Shown in pieces: positions 28,806 to 40,754 of a DNA stretch of 64,000 nt; within the stretch, counting starts at the first letter, position 1, and each line of letters opens with the position of its first letter. The notes under the pieces are model-generated. The model was not told where the DNA came from. It was given only the letters and a program-made list of their open reading frames with translations, and searched no databases. A program made the position numbers and the translations under genes. Location of the stretch: assembly GCF_003012935.1 (NCBI RefSeq), contig NZ_PUDR01000012.1, positions 98,145-162,144 on the forward strand, given 5' to 3'. The DNA comes from Pannonibacter carbonis. Lineage in GTDB: Bacteria; Pseudomonadota; Alphaproteobacteria; Rhizobiales; Stappiaceae.

Positions 28806-30164
28806 TCAGGGGTTGACCCTGACTCCGCTCAACACGAGTGCGCCGGCGGTGAAGAACACCAGGATCACCGCCATGCCTGCAGCCTGGCTGCCGGTGGCAG
28901 CGGTCACCAGAGCGACAGACAGCGGCGCCAGGAAACTCGTCACCTTGCCGGACAGGGCGAAGAGACCAAAATAGGCCCCGCCGCGTCCCGGGGGGCTGAG
29001 ATGCACCAGCAGGCTGCGCGCGGACGCCTGCAGCGGGCCGGCCATGGCTCCGATCACCGCGCCAAGCCCCAGGAACATCAGGTTCGCAGCCGAGGCAAAC
29101 AGAGCGCCAGCGGGTGCAGGTGTCACATCCAGGACAAACAGGATTGTGTCCCGGTCAATCGAGACTATGCCGAGGCCGCAGACGATGAGACCGCCGAGGG
29201 CGCCGAGAATCACGGGTTTCGCCCCGATCCTGTCGTCGAGCCAGCCGCCTATCAGCGCGCCCGCCGTACCGGTGATGGTCAGCAGGATGCCGAAACTGCC
29301 AATCTGGATCGTTCCCCAGCCCAGCACCCCGGCGGCATAGATGCCGCCAAAGGCAAACAGCGCGACGAGCCCGTCAGCGAAGATCATGTTGGCAATGAGA
29401 AAGCGGCCGACATTAGGCGCCCGCCGCACCTCCATCAGCGCTTGCCACAACCGGGCGCGGCCCTGCCGGATCGCGGCGGCATAGCCCATCCGGCGCGGCG
29501 CGTCCGGTGTGAACAGGAACAGCGGCAGCACGAAGACGACGAACCACAGCGCGGACAGCGGCCCAGAGGCCCGGTCGCCGGCGCGTGTCGTCGGGTCCAG
29601 TCCGAACAGCGGGTCAAATCCCAGCAGCGTGCGGCCGGTTTCCGGACTTGCCGCCAGAAATCCGAGCGTCAGGATCAGGCTGGCGAGGCCGCCGGCATAG
29701 CCCATCGCCCAGCCGGTGCCGGACAGGCGCCCAAGCCGGTCCTTTGAAACCAGATCTCCCATCATGGCATTGTTGAACAGCGTTGCGAATTCGATGGCGA
29801 TGGTGCCGATGGCGAAGGCGGAAAGGGCAATGGCAATGGACCAGGGCTCGCCCGGAGCGGTGAACCACAGGGCAAGGCAGGCCGCCAGATAGGGCAGGGC
29901 AAAGGCCGCGATCCAGGGTTTGCGGGCGCCGCTTGCATCGGCAATCGAGCCCATCAAGGGTGCCAGGAGCGCGGTCACCAGGCCTGCTGTCGCCGTTGCA
30001 TAGCCCCACAGCGTCTGTCCCTCCGCCGGTGTTGCCGCTAGGCTGGCGGCAAAGAACGGGGCAAAGACGAAGGTCGTCACCAGGGTAAAGAACGGCTGCG
30101 CGGCGCAGTCGAACAGCACCCAGCCGACAAGTCCGCGCCGTGTCGTTGGGTCCGTCTGTCTCAT
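28806..30164 (-). CDS. MFS transporter of the UMF1/Atg22-like group
   Basis: A 452-residue inner-membrane transporter with about twelve helices. The start MRQTDPTTRRGLVGWVLFDCAAQPFFTL follows the UMF1 pattern of a W-x-x-Y/F-D-x-A motif in helix 1. LMGSIADASGARKPW is the usual MFS loop 2-3 motif, and GGWLDDRIGAKPV its repeat in the second half. The substrate is unknown; relatives in yeast release amino acids from the vacuole. The start at 30164 is chosen over the longer frame to 30239, which lacks support. It is convergent with the chemoreceptor. Confidence 0.85.
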   Translation of the reverse strand: MRQTDPTTRRGLVGWVLFDCAAQPFFTLVTTFVFAPFFAASLAATPAEGQTLWGYATATAGLVTALLAPLMGSIADASGARKPWIAAFALPYLAACLALWFTAPGEPWSIAIALSAFAIGTIAIEFATLFNNAMMGDLVSKDRLGRLSGTGWAMGYAGGLASLILTLGFLAASPETGRTLLGFDPLFGLDPTTRAGDRASGPLSALWFVVFVLPLFLFTPDAPRRMGYAAAIRQGRARLWQALMEVRRAPNVGRFLIANMIFADGLVALFAFGGIYAAGVLGWGTIQIGSFGILLTITGTAGALIGGWLDDRIGAKPVILGALGGLIVCGLGIVSIDRDTILFVLDVTPAPAGALFASAANLMFLGLGAVIGAMAGPLQASARSLLVHLSPPGRGGAYFGLFALSGKVTSFLAPLSVALVTAATGSQAAGMAVILVFFTAGALVLSGVRVNP

Positions 30165-30265
30165 GCTTGATGTCAACACATCTGTCTCCGCGCGGCTGGT
30201 TCGATCCGGGCAGTGTGCCGATTGCAGCTGCGACCGCAAGAGGCGGATGGTCAGGCAAAGCCAGC

Positions 30266-30298
30266 AAAAACCCCGCCCCCTATGGTGGAGGGGCGGGG
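30266..30298 (-). terminator. Rho-independent terminator of the NAD-glutamate dehydrogenase gene
   Basis: On the minus strand CCCCGCCCC and GGGGCGGGG (30290-30298 and 30271-30279) form a perfect 9-bp stem with a 10-base loop, followed by five Ts (30270-30266). Confidence 0.92.
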
Positions 30299-30326
30299 CA
30301 AGCAGATGCGAACGGGTCAGTCCGGT

Positions 30327-33300
30327 CTAGCGGGCGACTTCCGCCAGAAGGCTGGCCGCGACGGAGAACTTGGACACGCTGATCGCGCCTTCCAGGATCT
30401 CGCCAACGGCGCGGGTCGTGCGCGTCACTTCTGCCTCATGCGCGCCCAGCCAGTTGCTGAAGCCACCGGCTTTTACAGCCGCAGCGGTCAGGTCGCGGTG
30501 GGCATTGGCCAGGGTTGCGCGGGCGCGGTCCAGAGCCAGTCCGTCGTAATAGTCGGAGATGGTGAGATCCCGGGCGAGTGCGTCCATGGCGCCGATGCGG
30601 AAATGCTGTGCCACTTCGAAGAAGGTCTTGGCCACCGTGTCGAGCGGGGCACCGACCTCTCCGGCGACCAGGACAATGTCTGGAATGGTTGCCTCGACCG
30701 GCAGGAAGGCGATGCGCCGGGCCAGCTCTTCCGGGATGCCACGGGCAGCGTAGCTGGCCACGCGGCCGAGCAGCACTTCGGCCTGCGCCGGCGTCACCGC
30801 ATCAACGAGGCGGCTACCCAACGCTGCGATACCATCGGAGAAGCGCTCGACTACGGCGGCAATGCCATCGCGGAAGGACACATGACGCTTGAACCAGAGC
30901 ACCTGCTCCAGGAACAGGTCCTGCACCTCGGCATAGAGTTCGAGCTGCAGTTCGCCGTCGATGCGCGCATCCAGCGCATCGATGGCCTCATTCAAGGCGG
31001 TCAAACCGAAAGAGTTCCGCACGGCGACAAAGCACCGGGCGATATCCGCCTCGCTGGCACCCGTCTGGTCGGCGATGCGGGTCACGAAGGTCGGCCCGCC
31101 CCGGTTGACCATGGAGTTCGCCAACATCGTGGCGATGATCTCACGCCGCAGCCGGTGGCCACGGATTTCATCCGCAAATTCCACATCCATACGGTCGGGG
31201 AAGTAGCGGAACAGCTCCAGCGACAGGTAGTCATCATCCGGAACATCGCTGTCCAGCAGCGCGTCATAGAGTGTGATCTTGGCATAGGCGAGCAGCACGC
31301 CAAGTTCCGCGCGGCTGAGGCCAAGACCGGCCTTTTCCAGTTCGGAAATCGCCAGGTCGTCAGGCAGGTACTCAACCTGCCGGTCGAGATGCCCGGCCTG
31401 CTCCAGCTGGCGCATCATGCGCACCTGATAGCCGAAATCCTCGAGCCCGCGCCGTTCCGTCATGGAGATGGCCAGCGTCTGCAGGTAGTTGTTCCGCAGC
31501 ACGAGACCGGCCACCTCATCGGTCATTTCGGCCAGGATCACGTTGCGGGCCGGGATATCCAGCTTGCCCGCCTGCACCGCGGCGCCGAAGGCGATCTTGA
31601 TGTTCACCTCCATGTCGGAGGAGTTCACGCCAGCGCTGTTGTCGATGGCGTCGGAGTTGGAGCGTCCACCCTTGCGGCCGAACTCGATGCGCGCCCGCTG
31701 GGTCATGCCGAGGTTTGCGCCCTCGCCGATGACCTTGGCGCGGACATCCTTCGCCGTCACGCGGATTGCGTCGTTGGCGCGGTCGCCGGCATCCGCATCG
31801 GTTTCGCTGGAGGCACGGATGTAGGTGCCGATGCCGCCAAACCACAGCAGGTCAACGTCGAGCTTCAGGATCGCGGTCATCACCTCCTGCGGCGTTGCCT
31901 TGGCCTTGGCGAGACCGAGCAGCGCCTGAATCTCATCACTGAGCGGGATCGACTTGAGCTGGCGCGAGAACACGCCGCCACCAGAGGAGATCAGTTCGCC
32001 GTTGTAGTCCGCCCAGGACGACCGGCCGAGACCGAACAGCCGCTGACGCTCGGCAAAGCTGACGGCTGCATCCGGCGTCGGGTCAAGAAAGATGTCCCGG
32101 TGATCGAAAGCTGCGACCAGGCGGATCTCGGTTGACAGCAGCATGCCGTTGCCGAACACGTCGCCCGACATGTCGCCCACACCGGCAACCGTGAAGGGTT
32201 CCCGCTGGATATCGCGGTTCATTTCCCGGAAGTGGCGCTTCACCGCTTCCCAGGCACCGCGCGCGGTGATGGCCATCTTCTTGTGGTCATAGCCGGCCGA
32301 ACCGCCCGAGGCGAAGGCGTCACCAAGCCAGAAGTCGCGGCTCGTCGAGATGCCGTTGGCCGTATCGGAGAAGGTTGCCGTGCCCTTGTCGGCGGCGACC
32401 ACCAGATAGGGATCATCCTCGTCATGCCGCACCACTTCCAGCGGCGGGATGACATGATCACCCTTGAGATTGTCCGTCACATCGAGCAGCGAGCCGACGA
32501 AGATCTTGTAAGCCTCGGTGCCTTCGGCAAACACGGCTTCACGATCCCCGCCCACCGGCAGGCGCTTGGGCACGAAGCCGCCCTTGGAACCGACCGGAAC
32601 GATCACGGCGTTCTTCACCTGCTGTGCCTTCACCAGGCCCAGCACTTCGGTGCGGAAATCCTGCGGCCGGTCGGACCAGCGGAGGCCGCCACGCGCCACC
32701 TTGCCGAACCGCAGATGGATGCCTTCGACGCGCGGGCTGTACACCGAGATTTCGCGGAACGGGCGCGGCTGCGGCAGATCCTCGATGGCGCGGGAGTTGA
32801 TCTTGAAGGCAAAGGTCGGCTTCGGCTTGCCGTCCTGGCCGAGCTGGAAGAAGTTGGTCCGCAGTGTCGCGTCGATGACATTCTGGAACCGGCGCAGGAT
32901 GCGGTCATCATCCAGGCTGACAACGGCGTCAAATGCGCTGCTCAGTTCGTCTTCCAGCTTGGCTGTCTTCAGGGTGCGATCGCTGTCCGACAGGGCCGGG
33001 TTGAAGCGGATGTGGAACAGCTCGACCAGGTTGGCTGCGATCACCGGGTAATTGTTCAGTGTCGTCCACATGTAGTCTTCGGAATAGCGGATACCGACCT
33101 GGCGCAGGTATTTCGACAGAGCCCGCAGCATGGCGATATCGCGCCAGCCGAGCCCGGCATTCAGCACCAGGGCGTTGTAGCCGTCGTTTTCCGCCTGTCC
33201 CAGCCAGACCGCCATGAACAGGGCTTCCAACCGGTCCTTGAGATTGGCCGTCAGGTCAAACGCGCCGTTGCGGTTTGCCTCCAGCGTCATCTCGTGCAGG

Positions 33301-35129
33301 TAGGACATGGACATGTCCGTTGGCGTGATGCGGTAGGTGCGTTCGTTGATGACGCGGAAACCCATGTTTTCCAGCAGCGGCACGCGGGCCGACAGCGGGA
33401 TCGGGGCTCCGAGATTGTAGACCTTCAGCGACAGCCGCTCGGCCTGGCTGGCCGAGGCCCGGGCGAAGGTGATGGTTGTCTTGCGCTCCTCGGACAGGGT
33501 CTCGATCTTGAGCACATCGGCCATCGCCATCTCGGCGGAGTAGACTTCCTTGTAGCCACCATGGAAGGCGAGGGCATAGCGTTCGGACAGGCGATGCGCC
33601 GTATCGACGTCAAACTGTTCCTTGAAGGCGTCGCGCAATCCGTCTGGCCAGGTGCGCACGATCGAGGCAACAGCCCGTTCCAGGTCTTCCTGTGCCACCA
33701 CCGGGGTCTTGCCCTTGTCGCGGCCGATGATGAAATGCACGCGGGCCAGCGGGCCTTCCGGATAGGTCACGTACCAGGCCGACAGGCGGCCGTCGAAGGT
33801 ATTGGCCAGATAGGTACCGATGTTCAGCCGCACCTCGGTGGTGTAGCGGTCGCGCGGCACGTAGCAGAGGATCGACACATAACGGTCGAACTTCTCGGCG
33901 CGGGCCAGCACGCGGATGCGCGGCCGTTCGTCGAGCTGCAGGATCGACATTGAGAAGTCGAACAGGGTTTCCTGGTCGATCTGGAACAGCTCGTCGCGCG
34001 GGAAGGTTTCCATGACGTTGGTCAGGGCGCGACCGGAATGGCTGTCCGGATCCAGGCCCGCCTTGGCAAGCACGCTCGCGACCTTGCGGCGCAGGAACGG
34101 GATCTTGCCCGTCGGCTCGTTATAGGCAGTGGAGGCAAACAGGCCGACGACCCGCAGTTCGCCGACCATCGTGCCGGTCTCATCGAACAGCTTGGTGCCG
34201 ATATAATCCATGTAGACGCGGCGATGCACCCGGCTCTTCACATTGGCCTTGGCAATGATCAGCGGATCCGGACGCTTCAGGAATTCCCGGATTTCCGGTG
34301 TGATCTGGACGAACTCATTGCCCCGGCGCAGCACGCGCACATCAGGGTCGGCCAGCGTGCCAAGGCCACTGCCATCAATCGGCGTAAGTTCGCCATCCTC
34401 AACGCTGCCGTTGAACGTGTATTCGCGCATGCCGAGGAAGATGAAATTGTCGTTTGCCATCCACTCGAGGAAATGGATCGCTTCCCACAGCTCGTCGCGC
34501 CCGTTCACCACGGCCGTCTTGTAGGTATTGATCGCGGCGGTCAGCCGCTTGCGCATCGGCTTCCAGTCGGTGACGGCGGCGCGAGCGTCATTCATGATTG
34601 TGTTCAGCCGGTCAGCCAGGGCCTTGCGCCCCTCTTCCGTGCCGATGCGTCCGACATGAATGTGAATGAGGCTTTCCTCATTGTCCTCACGGGTGCCGGC
34701 CTTCTTGCGGCCTGCGGCCGAGATCAGCCGGCCTTCGGCATCGCGCGCAACCGAGTAGATCGGATGCAGCACCAGATGCACGTCCAGGCGGCTGTCCTGC
34801 AGCTCGGCCATGACCGAATCGACCAGGAACGGCATGTTGTCGTTGACCAGCTCGACGACCGTCACCTCGTTGGCCATCTTGCCCTTGGCCTTGAACGAGG
34901 GGTTGCTCACTGTCACCCGATGGGTGCCAGGTGTATGGACCGCGAAGTCATCGAAGGCGGCCTTGGCAAAGGCCGCCAGTTCGTCGGCCGTGTAAGCGAC
35001 AAGATCTTCCGCCGCGCCACGCAGGTAAAGCTCGCCGGCGAAATCCGCCAGTCCCGGCTGCCCGTTTGCAAGTGCCTGCCGCACCTCCGCAATCAGTTCG
35101 GCTTTCCGGTGTTCCCTTGCGTGCGGCAT
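30327..35129 (-). CDS. gdhZ: Large NAD-specific glutamate dehydrogenase (about 180 kDa)
   Basis: Oxidises glutamate to 2-oxoglutarate and ammonia with NAD, mainly for glutamate use as carbon source. The 1600 residues match the large GDH class; in Caulobacter the homologue GdhZ also affects FtsZ and cell division. N-terminal ACT-like regulatory regions (about 1-650) precede the catalytic part, where GGLRWSDRPQDFRTEVLGL and the Lys-rich NAVIVPVGSKGGFVPKR occur near 805-850, then FGGIGTYIR. The start 35129 has AGGAGG six bases upstream; the ATG one codon before is too close. It is divergent from an AhpD-like gene. Confidence 0.93.
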   Translation of the reverse strand: MPHAREHRKAELIAEVRQALANGQPGLADFAGELYLRGAAEDLVAYTADELAAFAKAAFDDFAVHTPGTHRVTVSNPSFKAKGKMANEVTVVELVNDNMPFLVDSVMAELQDSRLDVHLVLHPIYSVARDAEGRLISAAGRKKAGTREDNEESLIHIHVGRIGTEEGRKALADRLNTIMNDARAAVTDWKPMRKRLTAAINTYKTAVVNGRDELWEAIHFLEWMANDNFIFLGMREYTFNGSVEDGELTPIDGSGLGTLADPDVRVLRRGNEFVQITPEIREFLKRPDPLIIAKANVKSRVHRRVYMDYIGTKLFDETGTMVGELRVVGLFASTAYNEPTGKIPFLRRKVASVLAKAGLDPDSHSGRALTNVMETFPRDELFQIDQETLFDFSMSILQLDERPRIRVLARAEKFDRYVSILCYVPRDRYTTEVRLNIGTYLANTFDGRLSAWYVTYPEGPLARVHFIIGRDKGKTPVVAQEDLERAVASIVRTWPDGLRDAFKEQFDVDTAHRLSERYALAFHGGYKEVYSAEMAMADVLKIETLSEERKTTITFARASASQAERLSLKVYNLGAPIPLSARVPLLENMGFRVINERTYRITPTDMSMSYLHEMTLEANRNGAFDLTANLKDRLEALFMAVWLGQAENDGYNALVLNAGLGWRDIAMLRALSKYLRQVGIRYSEDYMWTTLNNYPVIAANLVELFHIRFNPALSDSDRTLKTAKLEDELSSAFDAVVSLDDDRILRRFQNVIDATLRTNFFQLGQDGKPKPTFAFKINSRAIEDLPQPRPFREISVYSPRVEGIHLRFGKVARGGLRWSDRPQDFRTEVLGLVKAQQVKNAVIVPVGSKGGFVPKRLPVGGDREAVFAEGTEAYKIFVGSLLDVTDNLKGDHVIPPLEVVRHDEDDPYLVVAADKGTATFSDTANGISTSRDFWLGDAFASGGSAGYDHKKMAITARGAWEAVKRHFREMNRDIQREPFTVAGVGDMSGDVFGNGMLLSTEIRLVAAFDHRDIFLDPTPDAAVSFAERQRLFGLGRSSWADYNGELISSGGGVFSRQLKSIPLSDEIQALLGLAKAKATPQEVMTAILKLDVDLLWFGGIGTYIRASSETDADAGDRANDAIRVTAKDVRAKVIGEGANLGMTQRARIEFGRKGGRSNSDAIDNSAGVNSSDMEVNIKIAFGAAVQAGKLDIPARNVILAEMTDEVAGLVLRNNYLQTLAISMTERRGLEDFGYQVRMMRQLEQAGHLDRQVEYLPDDLAISELEKAGLGLSRAELGVLLAYAKITLYDALLDSDVPDDDYLSLELFRYFPDRMDVEFADEIRGHRLRREIIATMLANSMVNRGGPTFVTRIADQTGASEADIARCFVAVRNSFGLTALNEAIDALDARIDGELQLELYAEVQDLFLEQVLWFKRHVSFRDGIAAVVERFSDGIAALGSRLVDAVTPAQAEVLLGRVASYAARGIPEELARRIAFLPVEATIPDIVLVAGEVGAPLDTVAKTFFEVAQHFRIGAMDALARDLTISDYYDGLALDRARATLANAHRDLTAAAVKAGGFSNWLGAHEAEVTRTTRAVGEILEGAISVSKFSVAASLLAEVAR

Positions 35130-35173
35130 CATGTTCCTCCTGGCCCGCGACTCAGTCGCCTGCATGCTAGAAT

Positions 35174-35185
35174 GGCGAAATCGCC
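35174..35185. promoter_or_regulatory. Inverted repeat between gdhZ and the AhpD-like gene
   Basis: GGCGAAATCGCC is a perfect 5-bp dyad around AA, central in the 89-bp divergent intergenic region. It could bind a dimeric regulator shared by both genes; no known consensus is matched. Confidence 0.3.
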
Positions 35186-35218
35186 TAAAAAATGACGATA
35201 TCAGGGAGGGATTACAAA

Positions 35219-35788
35219 ATGTCGAACGTACCCGTCATTGCGCTGAAACTTCAGGGGTCGGCTGAAATCAGCGAGACGACGCAGCGGTATTTTGAAAAAT
35301 GTCAGGAGAAGCTCGGTCTTGTTCCGAATGTTCTGATTGCCTATGCCTTCGATGATACGAAATTGCGCGCCTTCACCGACATGTACAATGACCTGATGCT
35401 CGGTGCCTCGGCCCTCAGCAAGCTTGAGCGCGAGATGATTGCAGTTGTGGTGTCATCCGTGAACCGCTGCTTCTATTGCCTGACGGCCCATGGCGCCGCC
35501 GTGCGTCAGCTCTCCGGCGATCCGAAGCTGGGCGAGATGATGGTCATGAACTACCGCGCCGCCGACCTGCCGCCGCGCCAGAAGGCCATGCTGGACTTCG
35601 CACACAAACTGACCGAGCGCCCGGCCGAGATCGAGGAGCATGACCGCCAGGCACTGCGCGACGTCGGCTTCAGCGACCGCGACATCTGGGACATCGCATC
35701 GGTCACCGCCTTCTTCAACATGTCGAACCGGGTTGCGGCTGCCACCGACATGCGGCCGAATGATGAGTATCACTCAATGGCCCGTTGA
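35219..35788 (+). CDS. AhpD-like peroxidase-related protein (carboxymuconolactone decarboxylase family)
   Basis: A 189-residue all-alpha protein with the AhpD active-site pattern: Cys84 and Cys87 in NRCFYCLTAHG, with His91. Such proteins reduce alkyl hydroperoxides or act as their partners; the subgroup with this length is usually called peroxidase-related enzyme. ATG 35219 follows AGGGAGGG by about 8 bases. It stands alone, divergent from gdhZ and 124 bp before argC. Confidence 0.87.
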   Translation: MSNVPVIALKLQGSAEISETTQRYFEKCQEKLGLVPNVLIAYAFDDTKLRAFTDMYNDLMLGASALSKLEREMIAVVVSSVNRCFYCLTAHGAAVRQLSGDPKLGEMMVMNYRAADLPPRQKAMLDFAHKLTERPAEIEEHDRQALRDVGFSDRDIWDIASVTAFFNMSNRVAAATDMRPNDEYHSMAR

Positions 35789-35858
35789 GTTTCTGCCCGG
35801 ACTGAAGGGATGCGCGTGCCGTGACAGGGTGGCCGTTTGCGTGTAAAACCCGGCACGT

Positions 35859-35876
35859 TGCGATGCGCGTATCGCA
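35859..35876. promoter_or_regulatory. Near-perfect palindrome upstream of argC
   Basis: TGCGATGCGCGTATCGCA reads the same on both strands at 16 of 18 positions. It ends 36 bases before the argC ATG, the right place for an operator. No ArgR-type consensus is matched. Confidence 0.4.
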
Positions 35877-35912
35877 GGTTCGACATTCGACATGAGGGAA
35901 AGGAACAGGCCC

Positions 35913-36863
35913 ATGGTGGCGCGGGTATTCATTGATGGTGAGGCTGGAACGACGGGTCTGCAGATCCGCGAGCGCCTTGCTGAACGCCGCGACATCGAGC
36001 TTCTCTCCATTTCCCAGGAGCGCCGCAAGGACCTCTCCGCCCGCGCCGAACTGCTCAACGCCGCCGATGTGGCCATTCTCTGCCTGCCCGACGAGGCAGC
36101 CAAGGAAAGCGTGTCGCTGATCACCAACGACACCACCGCCGTCATCGACGCATCGACTGCCTACCGCGTGGCCGAAGGCTGGACCTATGGCTTTGCCGAA
36201 ATGGACAAGTCACAGTCCGCGGCCATCGCGGCCTCCAAGCGCGTGTCCAACCCGGGCTGCTGGCCGCAGGGCGTGATCGCGGCGCTTCGGCCGTTGATTG
36301 CAGGCGGACTTGTTCCTGCCGACTTCCCCGTCGCCGTCAATGGCATCTCCGGCTATTCCGGCGGTGGCAAGTCGATGATCGAGGACTACGAGGCAAAGGG
36401 CGATGCGGCCAACGTGTTCCTGCCCTATGGCCTTGCCTTCAATCACAAGCACCTGCCGGAAATGCAGTGCTACAGCGGCCTGTCCTCTGCGCCGCTGTTC
36501 GTGCCTTCCGTCGGCAACTACTACAAGGGCATGATCACCAGCGTGCCGCTGAACCTCGCCCTCCTGCCGAAGATTCCGTCCGGCGCAGAGATCCACGCCG
36601 CCATCGCCGATCATTTCGCCGCACAGACAGACGGCTTTGTCGAGGTCGCCCCGTTGTCCCCGCTCGACCGTGCGTCGGAGCTGAACCCGCAGGCGCTGAA
36701 CGGCACCAATGCGATGCGGCTCTATGTCTTCGCCAATGATGCGCGCGCCCAGGCCGCAATCATTGCCGTCTATGACAACCTCGGCAAGGGCGCCTCGGGT
36801 GCCGCCGTGCAGAACCTCAACATCCTGCTGGGCGTCGCCCCGGCAACAAGCCTCGCCGCCTGA
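35913..36863 (+). CDS. argC: N-acetyl-gamma-glutamyl-phosphate reductase, type 2
   Basis: NADPH-dependent third step of arginine synthesis. It is 316 residues, the length of the short (type 2) family. The N-terminal Rossmann motif is [17 protein letters not shown], and the catalytic Cys lies in SNPGCWPQG near 117. [13 protein letters not shown] is a further family motif. ATG 35913 is preferred to 35892 because AGGA lies 8 bases upstream and [14 protein letters not shown] is the normal beginning. It precedes leuD by 46 bp and may share its transcript. Confidence 0.93.
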   Translation: MVARVFIDGEAGTTGLQIRERLAERRDIELLSISQERRKDLSARAELLNAADVAILCLPDEAAKESVSLITNDTTAVIDASTAYRVAEGWTYGFAEMDKSQSAAIAASKRVSNPGCWPQGVIAALRPLIAGGLVPADFPVAVNGISGYSGGGKSMIEDYEAKGDAANVFLPYGLAFNHKHLPEMQCYSGLSSAPLFVPSVGNYYKGMITSVPLNLALLPKIPSGAEIHAAIADHFAAQTDGFVEVAPLSPLDRASELNPQALNGTNAMRLYVFANDARAQAAIIAVYDNLGKGASGAAVQNLNILLGVAPATSLAA

Positions 36864-36909
36864 CGGCGGGGCCACAAGAACAAAAGACCAGAGACCTTGG
36901 AGTAACGCC

Positions 36910-37515
36910 TTGCAGAAGTTCACCACGCTCACGGGTGTCGCGGCACCGCTGCCGATCATCAACATCGACACCGACATGATCATCCCGAAGCAGTATCTGA
37001 AGACGATCAAGCGCACCGGCCTCGGCACCGCGCTGTTCTCCGAGATGCGCTACAACGAGGATGGCTCGGACAATGGCGACTTCATCCTGAACAAGCCGGC
37101 CTACAAGGGTGCATCGATCCTCGTCGCCGGCGACAACTTCGGCTGCGGCTCCTCGCGTGAGCATGCCCCGTGGGCACTGCTCGATTTCGGCATCCGCTGC
37201 GTGATCTCCACGTCCTTCGCCGACATTTTCTACAACAACTGCTTCAAGAACGGCATCCTGCCGGTTGTCGTCAGCAAGGAAGAGCACGACAAGCTGCTCG
37301 ACGACGCCTCGCGCGGCGCGAACTCGACCCTGACCGTTGACCTGGAAACCCAGGAAATCAAGGGCCCGGACGGTGGCGTGATCCGCTTCGAGATCGACCC
37401 GTTCCGCAAGCACTGCCTGATGAACGGCCTCGACGACATTGGCCTCACCATGGAAAAGGCCGCCTCGATCGACAGCTTCGAAGCCAAGGCCGCCCAATCC
37501 CGCCCCTGGGCCTGA
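36910..37515 (+). CDS. leuD: 3-isopropylmalate dehydratase small subunit
   Basis: Small subunit of the leucine-pathway isomerase that converts 2- to 3-isopropylmalate; it partners with LeuC, which is not in this window. The 201 residues contain [29 protein letters not shown] and [17 protein letters not shown], both diagnostic. The start is TTG 36910, placed by the family N-terminus and supported by GGAG seven bases before it; no in-frame ATG or GTG fits. A terminator follows. It is convergent with acnA, a member of the same superfamily. Confidence 0.95.
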   Translation: MQKFTTLTGVAAPLPIINIDTDMIIPKQYLKTIKRTGLGTALFSEMRYNEDGSDNGDFILNKPAYKGASILVAGDNFGCGSSREHAPWALLDFGIRCVISTSFADIFYNNCFKNGILPVVVSKEEHDKLLDDASRGANSTLTVDLETQEIKGPDGGVIRFEIDPFRKHCLMNGLDDIGLTMEKAASIDSFEAKAAQSRPWA

Positions 37516-37554
37516 CCACGACTGTTGCTCCGGCAAGCCCGCAGACTGTGAAAG

Positions 37555-37580
37555 AGGCCGCTCCATACGGAGCGGCCTTT
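37555..37580. terminator. Terminator between leuD and acnA
   Basis: AGGCCGCTCC (37555-37564) and GGAGCGGCCT (37569-37578) form a perfect 10-bp stem with an ATAC loop, followed by TTG. It lies between two convergent genes and probably serves both. Confidence 0.75.
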
Positions 37581-37602
37581 GTTGTTGTTGCCCGGCTTGC
37601 GC

Positions 37603-40281
<2,679 letters not shown>

Positions 40282-40754
40282 GACGTGCGCTCTCCTCTCA
40301 AGTCCGGAACAGGATCGGGAGTGAGCCTGCCCGGCGAACAAAGATCTCTGGTTCCCCGGTCCTTGCCGGGTTGATCTGGCCTCTTGTCGGGCCTTGCGCG
40401 CTTTTGCGCTGCGGACATATCTGGGCGCATCTTGCGCGCGCAACAAGGTGAATGCCACCCTGTCCCTATAGCGAATTTCCGCTGGAGCGGCCAGCAGCTG
40501 GCATTTGACTGCGCCGCCCAGCCCTGCCGGGACGACGCACCCATGTCATGCTTTTTTCAGATATTTAGGGCTGAATTTTTCTGAACAAACCCGATTCCTT
40601 CAGAAGGAGTGCAATCAGGCGACATCGGCGGCAAACGGTCGAAACGATATTGCATACGATTGTATACGGCCTTAAAATCGCACCAACACTACCTGCCCCG
40701 GCTGGCTCGCCAACGAGGGCAGATCCCAACAATAATCAAAACTCCAGGACCATC
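40282..40754. other. 473-bp divergent control region between acnA and acnB
   Basis: No gene is seen. The acnB half holds a candidate promoter at 40650-40678 overlapped by a dyad. The stretch 40550-40620 is AT-richer than its surroundings. On the acnA side, CCTATAG at 40465-40471 lies in a GC-poor pocket, but its orientation does not suit acnA and I assign nothing there. Confidence 0.5.
40650..40678 (+). promoter_or_regulatory. Candidate acnB promoter overlapped by an inverted repeat
   Basis: TTGCAT (40650-40655) and TAAAAT (40673-40678) are separated by 17 bases. The interval carries the dyad GCATACGATTGTATAC (40652-40667), whose halves match at 6 of 8 positions. A protein bound here would block RNA polymerase; the TGTATAC core recalls sites of GntR-type repressors, which is an inference only. 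Confidence 0.5.

Noticed and set aside
30213..32135. Long plus-strand open frame of 640 codons
   Set aside because: It lies opposite the glutamate dehydrogenase gene; the length comes from high GC and the opposite-strand codon pattern.
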